A stretch of 64,000 bases of DNA from Glycine soja (GCF_004193775.1 NC_041019.1:48397928-48461927), one strand, 5' to 3'. Counted from the first letter of the stretch, positions 1 through 11,711 are shown. The notes: a model not told the origin generated them from the sequence alone. A program made the numbers and translations.

Positions 1-3000
1 TTCTCCGACTATTAACTAGTGGGACGGATTAAATCTGTGGTGACATTATGACCCACCACAGAAAGAGGGCAACAACACTAACCAATTGACAAGTGACAGA
101 GGATTAATTAGGCCATCTGTTTGTCTTTGATTACAATGGTCAGTGATCATCAAAGAGAGAAAGTAAGGAATTGTTGGGGGGCTTCCTCTGAAATCGAAGC
201 AAATGTTTTACAATTGCAGGGGTGTCTAAATCCAAGGACGAAATAGACCATTAGTTGCCTGGCTTTATTATGTACGGTTTGTGCTTTTCATCCTAAGGTT
301 ATACACCGTTTGTTAAAAAAGAGAATAACTATGCATGCTATTTGTTTTTTTTTTCTCCCTTCATTTCATCTGGATGTTGCTTTCAAAGGAGAAATTAAAA
401 GAAAAGAGCTTAAGGTCCAATCAAGCATATAGCTCTTCTTTTCAAGAAATTTTTTTTTTAAACCAAAGTTTCCATGAACCACTACCTTGTATGAAAGTTT
501 TGTTTTCATAAAAAAAGAGTCTAAGCAAATATTACTTTACCTATTAAAAAGCTATGTTCAGTATTGAATCTATACCGAAATTTACATTTAAATAAGTAAT
601 CGTTCCTGTTTAGGATCACCTCTAAATGGCTTTCACATTACAAAGGCTATACTTTTAAAATTTTCTTTTGCGGGGTCTTTGTTGGGGCTATCCTACCCAA
701 AAAGCAGTGTTTTTATGTTACAAATTAAATTTTCTTGAAACCCTTTTAGAATCACAAAGGGACCCTCCATGCATGGTAAATTTGGACAAAGTGACAACAT
801 CTAAAATTGCTCTTTATTTCAAATTGATTGAAACCCTCTATTTGTTGGGTCACTCGGGCAAACTTCAAGAATCTGTATAGTAGCTTGCTGTAAAGTGATT
901 TAGTAGTTCCATCCTTGTGGTAGACATTACAATGCTGCAGGATCAGTATTTGTTCTGCTCCACAAAGGGTGATTGATGGCAGAAAAAATGTCCCAGAAAT
1001 ACAAAATACATTTTTTTTAAACTCAGGTATCTCTTTTTATTTTATAAAGTTAACTCAAGTATCCCTGATCGAAAATTAAAGTTAAAGACTAATTTTCGAT
1101 GTACCAATCTGTTTAAGAGAGTCACTTTTTTCAACAAATATTTTTTGTTACATATGACTTAAAAGATTAAATCTCCAACCAGATGCACATTTAAAAGACA
1201 AAAGTTTACTAATCATATAACATAATGTTGGTTTGGTAAAAACAAGTTAAAAGCTGAAAATAGTGCTTATGACTTGCAGGAAAATGTGAACATGTTTGTA
1301 GTAAGGGACAGAGAGACAAAGGTAGAGCAGAAGCACATGTGGCTCCGGCATTTCAGTGGGGGGTAGATAGAAATTGAACTCTAGTTATGCTTACTTGTGC
1401 ATATGAAAATCCCCAGCTTTACTTCCACTCGGATTTGCTGCTCATCTTGTCAAATACGTATCAAGTTATTAATCTTGCACCAAAAATATATTATAAAAAT
1501 CTAAAAAAGAATTGTATAAAGGAGTAAAGTAAAAAACCAATTGCCCTACCATTTATTGATTAAATGAACTAATTTGGGTGAATTAGCTAGTGATAATTTT
1601 TCTCTTGTTTTGTTTCCATTGTTGCACTCAAATGTTTTCACTATAAACTCCTTATCTAACCCTTAAACATTTTATTTATCTTTTTTATAATCATATTCTA
1701 TTATCACCTCTTATTATGCTTATACTTATTTTATTATCCTTTTCTTTATCTCTCCATCTTAAATACTAAAAGAATAATGATACACAAACAGTCAATTATT
1801 TTAAACACACAACTAACACCTATCAGTTCTCTATATCTCTTATTTCCTATATCACATAAAAAATCATATTATACCTATATTTTTACTTTCTTTTAGGTAT
1901 TAAATGGAGATTTGAGGTGTTGAGTATGATAGTTACATAAAATGTTCCTAACACTTGTACCAAAAAAATTAGAATGTATTTTGCATTCAAAATATACAAC
2001 AATGATAAATAAAGAAAAAATAGATTGGTGTATCAGGATGCGCATTCTAGAAATAATAATTTTTTTTTTCAATAGTGTCAAAACTTTACTTATCCACACC
2101 GAGACCAATCTCTCTCATTAACTCTTTGAGGAGTAAAACTTTAAAGAATAAACACTCTTTCTACTTTTCAAAGAAATAAAGTTTTTGTATGGTGCATTTT
2201 GCCTTGGTATATGCTTTTATCTATAATGTTAAAAGATATGGATTTGGATCTTTTTCAAAGAAAAAAAAAATAATTTCATATCTCTTTATCTTTATAAAAA
2301 AATAAATATTATCTCGTATATTTTATCTTAAGAAGCTCCCTAATTTAAGACAAAAATAATTCATAATTAATCATATGACTAATTATAATAATTAATTATA
2401 CATTCTTGATACATAGCAGTTGAATATTATTCTTATTTTATGGACAACTTTCACAATTAATTATAAAATAATATTCTCTTTTATATATTAGTTATATTAT
2501 TGGTGCTAGCAAAAAATATAATAATATTTCACTACAATATTTATTTGATTGAATTAAATTCTCTAATTTAATTTTCAAATAAATTATTTTCTCTTACAAA
2601 GATTCAAATACTCGTTTGTGTGTGACCCCGTAGGTTTAATATTAAACCGGTAGTAAACTATTCATAATTAATTTAACAATCAAGGTAGGCATCTAGCAAC
2701 ACTTCTTAACGTCCTGATAACATGAAGCAACATATTTTTTCTTTAACAACCAATAGAAGAATAATGCAATATTTCCTTCCATCATTTGTAGCTCAAGGAT
2801 AACTCTAGAGTACAGTATCATTGTCAAAATCTAATAAGCTAACATATTTAATCAATGAATGACTAAATAAACTTTTTTTTCTTTTTTCATTTAATTGCCC
2901 TAGCCAAGATCTTAATTCTATCATAGAGCTTAAACTCATTACCTAAAGTTGATGGATTCCTTCTTGATTAATCATCAATTATACAAGTATTTAATCATAT

Positions 3001-4718
3001 CCAATATTCATTCAACTAGTGCCCCAAGGCATTAGGTGTCTGAAATTAAGATATAACAAATAACTTGTTAGTTACTATGGTAATCTATGTCAAAAGAAAT
3101 TATTATGTTTCTTCTTGAGAATCTCCTATTGACATATCAAAGTAATATTAACTATTAGAAATTATCAATCAAGTTAGCTCAATGATGACATCTAGATATA
3201 CATTATTTATATATGCAATTTAATAAATGAGATCAATTAATCTTTATCCAATAAAGATCATTACATATATACTGATTTATTTAGATTATTGATGTCCTAT
3301 TCACAATAATCTTATGATCATGAACAATTTAGATTAAAATTATAAAGAACTTATTTCTTATTATTATAATATCTATCATGATAACAAGTCTCTAATTTTA
3401 GTCAAGGATTTGTTAAATTAACCATCTAATAAAACAATAAATATGATAATAAAATAAAAAATAATTTTTTGCTAAAATTAATAACATGATGGATTAGATC
3501 TTAGAAATATATATTTATCTCAAAGAGAGTAAAGTTTTTTGGTACTAAAAAAGGTTGGAAGTGTCCCTCAATCATTTTTGTATATTTTTCTCCCTTGTTT
3601 TTTAAAAACAATATAATATCCTCTTATTTTCTATACACTGATGTTTCCTATTTCCATTTTCCACACATGCAAATGGCTCGAGAGTGGGGGGTTAGCTAGT
3701 GATTGGACTGGATAACAAATCCAAATAAAAAAAGGTGTAAATATAAATGAAGTAGGTGAGCTAGCTAGCCTTTAGAATAGCCATTGGATTTGGGTCCCAC
3801 GCTTGGAGGGTGGTAATAAAACAGTGTGTGGTTGTCATTTGCTTTATGTTGGTGAAACATGGCTCTAACAATATCTGATTTTAGTTCTGGGAAGGGGGGA
3901 AAGAGTCCCTGTTCGGTACAAACACGGATTGTTTTCAACTATTTATGGTGAGTAAGTGTGAGTGGGGAGGCTGCTTCATACTTTGTGACAGTCTTTTGAG
4001 TAACAGAAACGTTACCAAAAGGACCATGGAACGTTATGCACTCCCTTTATGGATAGTGACCCTTTTGACAAAGCATGGGTTAAAAAACAAGAAGAATTAG
4101 ATCAGGTTGACCGCTGATTAAAAGTGCACCGTGTATCCAACCCTCTTATTGATCCTGATCGAGGAGAGAAATAGAGTTGATAAGAATAGAATAGCAATAT
4201 ATTGAGAAAAGATAAATAGAGTAAAATTAAAGTTGAATGTTGGATTCTTTGATATAAGAAAAAATAAAGTAGAAATAACATTGTTAAATTGTGTGTGGTA
4301 TAAATGAAATGGGAGCAGAGAGTTATATAATCGTGTTAAACTACTATTTTGTTCTTATTATACTCGTGCCAACAAATTATGAATAATCGATTAAATTGAT
4401 GAATTTAATCGGTTATATAACTCAATAATTGATTATAGTTGAAGCAAATGAATTTAGCATGAGTTTCACACAGCAGCAACAACGTTGAAACAGGATGGGG
4501 ACGCGAGCTTCACACAACAACAGCATCACCGCCTCCATAGAGAAGCAGCAATAATGCGACCTACACAAATAGCAACAACGTTAATGGCAACAAACACAAA
4601 CAACACAGCCATCAACAATGTCATTTCTCACAGGGATGTAAAGGTTAGAAGCTTTTGATTTTGCGGGTGAATTTTGGGAAAAACACACAAAAAGGCTAAA
4701 TGGTCATTAAACAATCAC

Positions 4719-4721
<3 letters not shown>
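1..4721. other. AT-rich intergenic DNA, no gene recognised
   Basis: No conserved protein, tRNA or rRNA is recognisable on either strand. The open frames here are short, lack splice-compatible neighbours and have no motif. Around 4450-4640 there is a CAA/CAC-rich low-complexity stretch. Long AT-rich runs, such as 2220-3500, look like old transposon or spacer DNA. It could hold the promoter of a gene beyond the left edge, but nothing in the sequence proves that. Confidence 0.6.

Positions 4722-4781
<60 letters not shown>
4722..4781. repeat. (AT)n microsatellite, about 60 bp
   Basis: An uninterrupted AT dinucleotide run ends 6 bp before the left terminus of the Mutator-like element at 4788. Such runs vary in length between accessions, and this one may have been the landing site of the neighbouring element. 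Confidence 0.95.
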
Positions 4782-4784
<3 letters not shown>

Positions 4785-4787
4785 TGT

Positions 4788-6489
4788 GGCAAATTTATCC
4801 CAGAGGAACCCTTTTAGTAACTATTTACTAAACAGAGTTCCTTTTGAAAGTATTTGCGGAGGAGGTCCCTTTTTACAAAGGGTGCGTCATCACCAATGGC
4901 GAGACATTATTGATAGCTGACGTGGAGACAAATCTTGCCAATGGAAGAGACGAGACAAGGTGAGGCGGAGGCGGTCTCGTCAATGGGAGGAGTGAAACAG
5001 GCTGATGTGGATGGTGCCGCCGGTACTTATGGAGAAGGAATAAAATATTATCGGTTTTAGTAGGCCACTTTAGATTTAATTTTTAGATTTATTTGATTAG
5101 TATAATGCATGATACAAAAAGCTAACTTATAAATTGATGCCTTCAAACCATTTGCTCTGTGACGCTTGGATAGCATGCAAATATATATAACGACTTAATG
5201 ATAGAAAACCTAGGCAAGTAACATTAAAAGTAGGTTTTATTACACGTGTAGTATTATCAAATCTGTACCTTTCACCTTTATAATTTTTATTAGGTTAAAT
5301 CATGTGCAATAGCCTATATTTACTTGATTTTGTTAAGAAAGGAAGGTTTCCTCAATTCTCATTTTTTCTGAGTATTTTTATAGAAAGAAAAATAATACAG
5401 TATATAAAGGGTCAACAATATGTTTATATAATGCAAATCAAAAGAGCTTTGGCTTCTTGCTTTTGGCCACTTTTAATTTTTACTCAACATAATAAAGGTT
5501 GTTGCAAAGCATATTAGTTGCCACAAACTAGTAATTAATTAAAGAATGAAGACTATAAGACTAAGGAAAATAATCTTTTGCAAAGCATATGTGCCGCCAG
5601 TGCTTATGGCGATATTTAATGTGGCAAATTAAATATTTTTATTTTATACAGTTTGATAATATGAAGATATATTAAATATTTTTATATAATAAAAAATTCA
5701 GTTTCTCTTGTTATTTCTCTTGTTTTTTATAAAAAAATATTAATAGAAGTGATTTATAATTACAACTAAGATTATTTAACTATTAAACATATTTTTAAAA
5801 TTAAAATGAGAATTATTATATGAGTAAAAATGTAAAATGAAATTCACTAATTAAGTTAAAAAATTTAATAATATTTTAGTGATAAAATAAAAATTATTAA
5901 ATATTCTTAAATTTTACAACCTTACAAATAAGAGTCTAATTAAAATATTTAATTCTTACATTGTAAATATTCTCAAAAGTGGAGTCAATTAGATATAGAG
6001 AGAAAAAAAAAAGAAATTAATCATTAATATGACTAAAATTGTAATATGACTAAAACTGTTTAGATTTTTTTAAAAAAAAAAACTATTACTCTTCTTTGCG
6101 TGAATCGCGAGAAATCTCATGCTGCTCCTAACCCAGTTTCAAAAGATGAGAAAAAAAATATAAATAACAAGTACTTCTTTTATTAAAAAAATATAAAGAA
6201 ATGCAAAACTAAGCCAGTTGTTTTTCTATACAGACTGATAATATTTTCTTCCTTCTCCATGTATTGCCACAAGCACTAATAGCACCATCCACATCAGCCT
6301 GTCTCGCCCCTCCCATTGGCGAGATTGCCTCCACCTCATCGAGTCTCGCCCCTTCCATTGACAAGACTGGTGTCTCGTCATTAGTGATGGCGACACCCTT
6401 TGTAACAAGGAACCCCCTCCGCAAATACTTTCAAAAGGGACCCTGTTTGATAAATAGTTACTAAAGGGTCCCTCTGAGATAAATTTGTC
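4788..6489. mobile_element. Non-autonomous Mutator-like element with long terminal inverted repeats
   Basis: The two ends are inverted copies of each other: 4788-5058 and 6238-6489, about 250-270 bp each. The left starts GGCAAATTTATC and the right ends with the complement of GACAAATTTATC, followed in both by a GGGACCC-like block and a run of gcgagac-type motifs. The flanks carry an approximate target duplication (ATATTCATG on the left, ATATTCATA on the right), although the exact left terminus is one base uncertain. The terminus resembles that of the element at 13477-13903, which has a clean 9-bp duplication typical of the Mutator superfamily. The interior (5059-6237) is AT-rich and has no transposase-like frame, so any movement would depend on an enzyme supplied in trans. 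The superfamily call is an inference from termini and duplication size. Confidence 0.75.
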
Positions 6490-7078
6490 ATATTCATATG
6501 CACACCTTATTATGGAGAGACAAAAGGCTTTTGTGTGTGGGACCCACTCATTTGAAACTCATTTCCATAAGCGCCTAGGTTGATATTCGTCCATGCCCAC
6601 TCCATGTAAATAGCAGCAACCAAACACAACCTAAATGATCGTCCTTTAGGAAATGAAGTTCTTGAAAGAGTTCGTGACCACCATGTTCCGATGGTGGTGG
6701 ATGACGACACCATTCATAATGCCCCTGTCCTTGAAGGGGGGAGGAGAAGAAGAGGGACCTATGGTCGTAGGCAGCAATTGGGCATTGATTATTGCTAGAA
6801 AATAACATTCTAATTAATAATATAATTATATATTTTAATTCAAATTAATTATTATTGTATATTTTTATTCTAATTTAAAATAATTTAAATTTATAAAATC
6901 TTGCAAGATTTATTTTAGGCAAATGCACCTTAGGAATTTGTCTACCTCATATTTAAATATTTTTTCTATTTTTAATTCCTAAAAGATATACAATTATATT
7001 ATTTAAGGTAATTGATTGTAATCAATATCATTTTCATAATTTGAAAATTGAAATTGATAGCATAATTATATTCTAATT

Positions 7079-7135
<57 letters not shown>

Positions 7136-9553
7136 ATTATATAAGTTATAATCTTATTTCACTCAAGCTATGAGTTACATATTTTAGTTGCTTAGTTAAA
7201 TTTATAATTTAAAATACATCTGTATCCGAACTTTAGGCCTTCTTTTTTTTCCACCATTAGTTAAACATTTTTTAAAATGTTATAATCATATTTCACTCTT
7301 AGTTATAAACATTAGGATTTTTGTGTCCGGTTGTTGCAACTATAGAAATGTTTTGATGAATTGTAAATTTGAGATGGAAAAAGTAGAGCAGCAAGTCATC
7401 CATATTGTTGGGTTGACAAAGAATGATTTTTCAAAAACATGCTAAATTCACGATTAACCAAAAGAATTAATTTGAATTGCAACTGACATATTCAAAAGTG
7501 CATAAAAATTAAACTAGATGTGTATATATAGAAAATAAACCAAACATTGAGTCTATCCCAACAAATAGACATCATTATCGGGCAACATATGTATTATATA
7601 GGTCCACAAGAAGAAAAATGACACATGTGATATATTACTTCCAAGAGATTAAATCAAATATACAAATCTAGGTTAATAGGAGAAGATCCTACAACCAAAG
7701 TTAGCAAGGAATGTTCGTCTAAAATTTGCAACGATATAAGATATTGACCCACATAGTTAGATGCTAAAGATAACAACAACAAGCAGTATTAATTGAGCAA
7801 CTATCCTATGTAAATAAACAAGATATCCAAATGTACATAGAAATTAAACCAAATATTGAGTGTTGCTTGGATGGTCTTAATGTAAGAACATATTCAATAT
7901 AATTTGTAAAGGAACCTTTACAAGGAACTAGCTATAAAAAGAGAATAACTACTACCAATAATGTATTAGGCAATTAATTAAGAAAAATAACACATGATTT
8001 AGCATGAATGCATATCAGCATAACAAATGCAATTTAGTGCAATCCAATTAAAATATGCTTAAAATAGATAAATATCAAATTTATATTTCTTAATTTTTGT
8101 AAAGTCCTTCATTAAAATAATAAATCACATAAAATTTACTAAAAATCAAATTTCAAAAGTCAAAAGAAGTTTGAAACAACACCTCAAACATATCAAAATA
8201 TCCAATATAATTCATCTGTATAAATTATATCATGAAATCCAAAAACCCGGGCAACAACTAACGACACTAAATAAGAAACAATAAAATTTTATTTTATCAT
8301 AAGCTGTCTTCTATCCTAATAAATCATAACAAACCTAAAATTAAACTAAATAAATGAGATAATAAATCTTCAACCTCAGTCTCAATCATTTCATCCTCAT
8401 GCTTAAAAACAACACTAACTAGGACATATTTTACACAGTGGGAATTAAGCATGAATTTTTTCTCTAATAGTGGCTGAGTGTGGAAAAAATGTTGGAAGGT
8501 TAAAATAAAAAAACTCATAATATATAAATTAAATATAATAGTTTTTATAATTCCATTGTTGATTTTTTTAGTAAATTATTTATTGTGGATGATTTTAAGT
8601 ATTTAATGCTTTTAAATTTGTATTAGAATACATAAAATAGTTGTTTTTTTATGAATTTTTCAATAAGTTAAAAGAAATAATCATATTTTCCCCAAATTTT
8701 TTACAAAACTTGAAATAAAATGTAGAGAAATATCACAAAAAAGTCTAAAATATCACAGCATAAAAAATTCAAAAAGAAAACTGACATATTCAAGTCAAAT
8801 TGTGTAAGTTTTTATGTAGCAATAAGAGGATATATAAAAGTCATAGATATAATGAGTTAAAAAATGAAAAAAGAAACAAGAAGAAGCAAGAAGAGAGTTT
8901 AAAATAATTAATTAATGAAATGGTTAATCTGTACAAATGTTGGTTAATTAATCAATCATAATGACTAATTTTATATAAAAAACAAAAAAAATGTAATGCT
9001 AACATAAAATTATTTATAAAAGTTATAAATGACTAAATATCTTCTTTATGTTGTTTCCTTTACTTAAAATTTATAAAGTATTTTAATGTAGATTTTAAAT
9101 TGATGTTGTATCAAATGATGTTGAGAATGAAAAACATTTAATATTAATTTTAAAATTAATGTTGTGGATGTGATTTAAGGTTGGTGGTATAAAAAATAAT
9201 GTTGAAATCATATGTATGTATATTTTTATTAGATTTACATATTGATTTTGATCTAAATCAATATAAAAATTAATTATTCAACATTAATTTGCTCAAAATT
9301 TAATCTTAAATGTCTATTTTTTTACATCAGCTCAAATATAATCATCGATATAAATTATCCTTTTTTCTGAGAACTATTTTTGTCTTTTTTACCCTAAATC
9401 TAACCTGTAATTCAAAATATAACATGACTCCAAACAAATTCAATGATACAATATATATTTATATTAGAATTACAAATACATTTACAAATTGTTGACTAAA
9501 TAATGACATAATAATATCAAACAAGAAAACTTAATATATAAATGTCATGTTTA
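6490..9553. other. AT-rich intergenic DNA with one GC-richer patch
   Basis: No gene can be supported. A short GC-richer patch at 6536-6795 keeps an open plus-strand frame ending in RRRRGTYGRRQQLGID and might be an exon relic, but I recognise no family. The rest (6800-9550) is strongly AT-rich, with many short direct repeats around 9020-9300, and reads as decayed spacer or transposon sequence. Confidence 0.5.
7082..7131. repeat. (AT)n microsatellite, about 50 bp
   Basis: A second uninterrupted AT dinucleotide run lies in AT-rich spacer, flanked on both sides by attcaa-like sequence. Confidence 0.95.
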
Positions 9554-9857
9554 CAATTTGTTGGGAAAACTCAGACTTTCCCGCTTCGTGAAGTTAAGAT
9601 AGACACTTAGTAATTAAAGGTAGTAATGGGAGCTCACGATTATAATTCTCCAATATGGAGATTCTTCCACTATACAAAGTGATAGTAGGGTTACAAGGAT
9701 GTGTTTACAAAATTGACTCACTCTATGGTGGCTCACTCAAGCTTGAGGATAGAGACTTCTCAAGCTATTTATCTTCTCTCTCAAAGAGGTTCTTTCTCAC
9801 TCTAAGAAGTGGATTCACTCTTTGTTTTAGATGGATAGGAATGAAGGCTCCTACCCT

Positions 9858-9865
9858 TATTTATA
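9858..9865 (-). promoter_or_regulatory. TATA box of the left LTR
   Basis: On the minus strand this reads TATAAATA, followed by AGGG. The same box is present in the middle LTR (11330-11337) and right LTR (12840-12847). It lies about 130-280 bp downstream, in element direction, of the heat-shock-element array, the expected order for a retroelement U3 promoter. Confidence 0.7.
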
Positions 9866-9993
9866 CTACTCCACCTCCACAATGAATGGTGGAGATTACT
9901 TGTATCCTAGGGTGGAGATTAATTCTCTAGAATGCTCCACACATTCTAGGAGTCTCTACACTCTTCTACTCTTTTCCATATCTTTCCATAAGG

Positions 9994-10141
9994 TTCCAGA
10001 AGGTTCCACACATCTCTAGAATATTCTAGAGGTTTTCACATTCTTCCACAAGCTTCTAGAGAGTTCTACACTACTCTAGAGTTCTCCAAGACGTTCTAGA
10101 AAATTCTACACTTTTCCAGAAAGCTCTAGAATTTTCTAGAA
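9994..10141 (-). promoter_or_regulatory. Heat-shock-element array in left LTR
   Basis: Heat-shock factors bind alternating TTC and GAA triplets with 2-bp gaps. The plus strand shows a perfect three-unit site at 9994-10006 (TTCcaGAAggTTC), a palindromic GAAtaTTC core with imperfect flanking units at 10014-10031, a three-unit site with one mismatch at 10054-10066, a perfect three-unit site at 10094-10106 (TTCtaGAAaaTTC), and a six-unit site at 10114-10141 with five perfect units and one CTC. Strict 5-bp spacing within each cluster, five clusters in 150 bp and a position upstream of the TATA box make a functional enhancer plausible. Heat responsiveness is inferred from the motif, not shown. Confidence 0.8.
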
Positions 10142-10169
10142 CCTCTCCAATTAAGGAGGGATCCCAACA

Positions 10170-10184
10170 AATCTCCCCCTCCCG
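10170..10184 (-). other. Polypurine tract next to left LTR
   Basis: On the minus strand this reads GGGAGGGGGAGATT and directly precedes the TG start of the left LTR. This is where plus-strand DNA synthesis would be primed in an LTR element. The same tract precedes the middle LTR at 11642-11656. Confidence 0.8.
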
Positions 10185-10239
10185 ACTTAATTGGGGGGTA
10201 GTAGCAAACCGGCACCTTGGATACCTTATGTCAATGTGC

Positions 10240-10545
10240 TTTGGTCATCATGCAAGGATTGCTTCTCTTCTTGCATGGCTCTTCTCCACTCTTCCAATTC
10301 ATAGGTGTTACTCTCATGCAAGGATTTCATCTCTTCTTGCATGGCTATTCTCCACTCCGGTGTTATTCTCATGCAAGGATTTCATATCTTCTTGCATGGC
10401 TCTTCTCCACCACCAATTCATAAGTGTTATTCTCATGCAAGGATTTCATCTCTTCTTGCATGGCTATTCTCCACTCCACCAATTCATAGGTGTTATTCTC
10501 ATGCAAGGATTGCATCTCTTCTTGCATGGCTCTTCTCCATTCTTC
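10240..10545 (-). repeat. Tandem repeat of a copia pol-derived segment, five units
   Basis: The unit is about 66 bp (one unit shortened by about 11 bp) and occurs five times. Read on the minus strand, intact units encode a 22-residue module, AMQEEMQSLHENNTYELV preceded by EWRR or EWRI. This matches the W..A...EM.SL..N.T linker at the integrase/reverse-transcriptase junction of Ty1/copia polyproteins; the copia element in this same window has WQEAINDEMDSLESNKT at that place (near 32600-32650). Each unit also contains CATGCAAG and its complement CTTGCATG about 13 bp apart, so each unit could fold into a small hairpin. Length changes between units break the frame, so no protein is expected. Confidence 0.85.
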
Positions 10546-10655
10546 AATTTTGTAAACACATCCTTGAACATGTCTCCATCATGAGCGACATTATCCTCTA
10601 TCTTGAACTGCACGAGCTAATGACGGCTCTAGATGAACCTGACTCTTGATACCAC

Positions 10656-10738
10656 TGTTGGGAAAACTCGATGTGAGGAAATACCGGGAAGATTCTTTTA
10701 CCCGATGTGGGACTTCATCTCACACTTGTACTCTAACA
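10656..10738 (-). repeat. Internal miniature LTR, copy 1 (83 bp)
   Basis: An 83-bp block starts TGTTGGG and ends CTCTAACA in plus-strand reading. It is preceded by tcttgatacca (complement of a tRNA-Met-like primer site) and followed by catctccccctcaag (complement of a purine tract). The layout copies that of the large LTRs. The block shares the motif gatgtgggacttca.ctcac with the solo LTR at 57590-57755, so it resembles a TRIM LTR embedded inside the larger element. Confidence 0.75.
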
Positions 10739-10987
10739 CATCTCCCCCTCAAGTGTAAGTCTCTTCCACATGGAAGCCCCCCCCTTCGAGTGAAAGTCAT
10801 CATCCACGAGTATAACCATTAGAGCCTTCATGCTCTAGCTACCTGCGGTACTTGCACTGCCGCTCCATCTGCGGGACACGCTGCTTGGACTTACCGCCAG
10901 GAAGACTTTCGATACAAGGGATCCCCAAAGCTGAGATCCATCACTGCCATCTTACTCGTCTGAGCCGATCACCAAGTCGAACAACCT

Positions 10988-11000
10988 GGCTCTAATACCA
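10988..11000 (-). other. Primer-binding site beside middle LTR
   Basis: On the minus strand this reads TGGTATTAGAGCC, one base different from the usual complement of plant initiator tRNA-Met (TGGTATCAGAGCC). It is one base from the middle LTR and fixes the polarity of the left unit as minus. Confidence 0.8.
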
Positions 11001-11001
11001 C

Positions 11002-11641
11002 TGTTGGGAAAACTCAGACTTTCCCGCTTCGTGAAGTTAAGATAGGCACTTAGTAATTAAAGGTAGTAATGGGAGCACACGATTATAATTCTCCAATATG
11101 GAGATTCTTCCATTATACAAAGTGATAGTAGGATTACAAGGATGTGTTTACAAAATTGACTCACTCTATGGTGGCTCACTTAAGCTTGAGGATAGAGACT
11201 TCCCAAGCTATTTATCTTCTCTCTCGGAGAGGCTTACTCAAGCTTGAGGATAGAGACTTCCCAAGCTATTTATCTTCTCTCTCAGAGAGGCTCTCTCATT
11301 GGATTGTTAGGAATGAAGGCTCCTACCCTTATTTATAATACTCCACCTTCACAATGAATGGTGGAGATTACTTGTATCCTAGGGTGGAGATTAATTCTCT
11401 AGAATGCTCCACACATTCTAGGAGTCTCTACACTCTTCTGCTCCTTTCCATACTCTTCCATAAGGTTCTAGAAGGTTTCACACATCTCTAGAATATTCCA
11501 GAGGTTTCCACATTCTTCCACAAGCTTCTAGAGAGTTCTACACTACTCTAGAGTTCTCCAGGACGTTTTAGAAAATTCTACACTTTTCCAGAAAGCTCCA
11601 GAATTTTCTAGAACCTCTCCAATTAAGGAGGGATCCCAACA
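11002..11641 (-). repeat. Middle LTR, 640 bp, with private tandem duplication
   Basis: It has the same TGTTGGGA...TCCCAACA ends as the outer LTRs. It differs by a 58-bp tandem duplication (units from about 11173 and 11231, both containing aagcttgaggatagagac) and by ctctctcattggattgttag in place of the block shared by the outer two. Its TATA box is at 11330-11337. It is shared by both internal domains, as 5' LTR of the left one and 3' LTR of the right one. Confidence 0.9.
11466..11613 (-). promoter_or_regulatory. Heat-shock-element array in middle LTR
   Basis: The clusters seen in the left LTR are conserved with scattered substitutions: TTCtaGAAggTTt at 11466, GAAtaTTC in the second cluster, TTttaGAAaaTTC in the fourth, and the six-unit cluster at 11586-11613 (TTC, GAA, CTC, GAA, TTC, GAA at 5-bp steps). 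The longest cluster keeps five perfect units. Confidence 0.75.
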
Positions 11642-11711
11642 AATCTCCCCCTCCCGACTTAATTGGGGGGTAGTAGTAAACCGACACCTTGGATACCTTA
11701 TGTCAATGTGC

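Larger units (their letters stand above)
9559..10169 (-). repeat. Left LTR (3' LTR in element orientation), 611 bp
   Basis: It starts TGTTGGGAAAACTCAG and ends GGATCCCAACA, giving TG...CA ends with an 8-bp terminal inverted repeat. It shares with the right LTR a block (about 9786-9815, ctcactctaagaagtgg) that is replaced in the middle LTR. On the minus strand the order is heat-shock-element array, then TATA box (9858-9865), then the presumed R/U5 part. Confidence 0.92.

Noticed and set aside
6209..6464. Overlapping open frames on both strands near 6.2-6.5 kb
   Set aside because: They fall inside the right TIR of the Mutator-like element; the matching left TIR has them broken, so they are a by-product of GC-richer repeat sequence.
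9655..10019. Open frames inside the LTRs (also 12637-13001) as possible small proteins
   Set aside because: They lie antisense to element transcription, run across the TATA box and heat-shock-element region, and recur only because the LTR is repeated.
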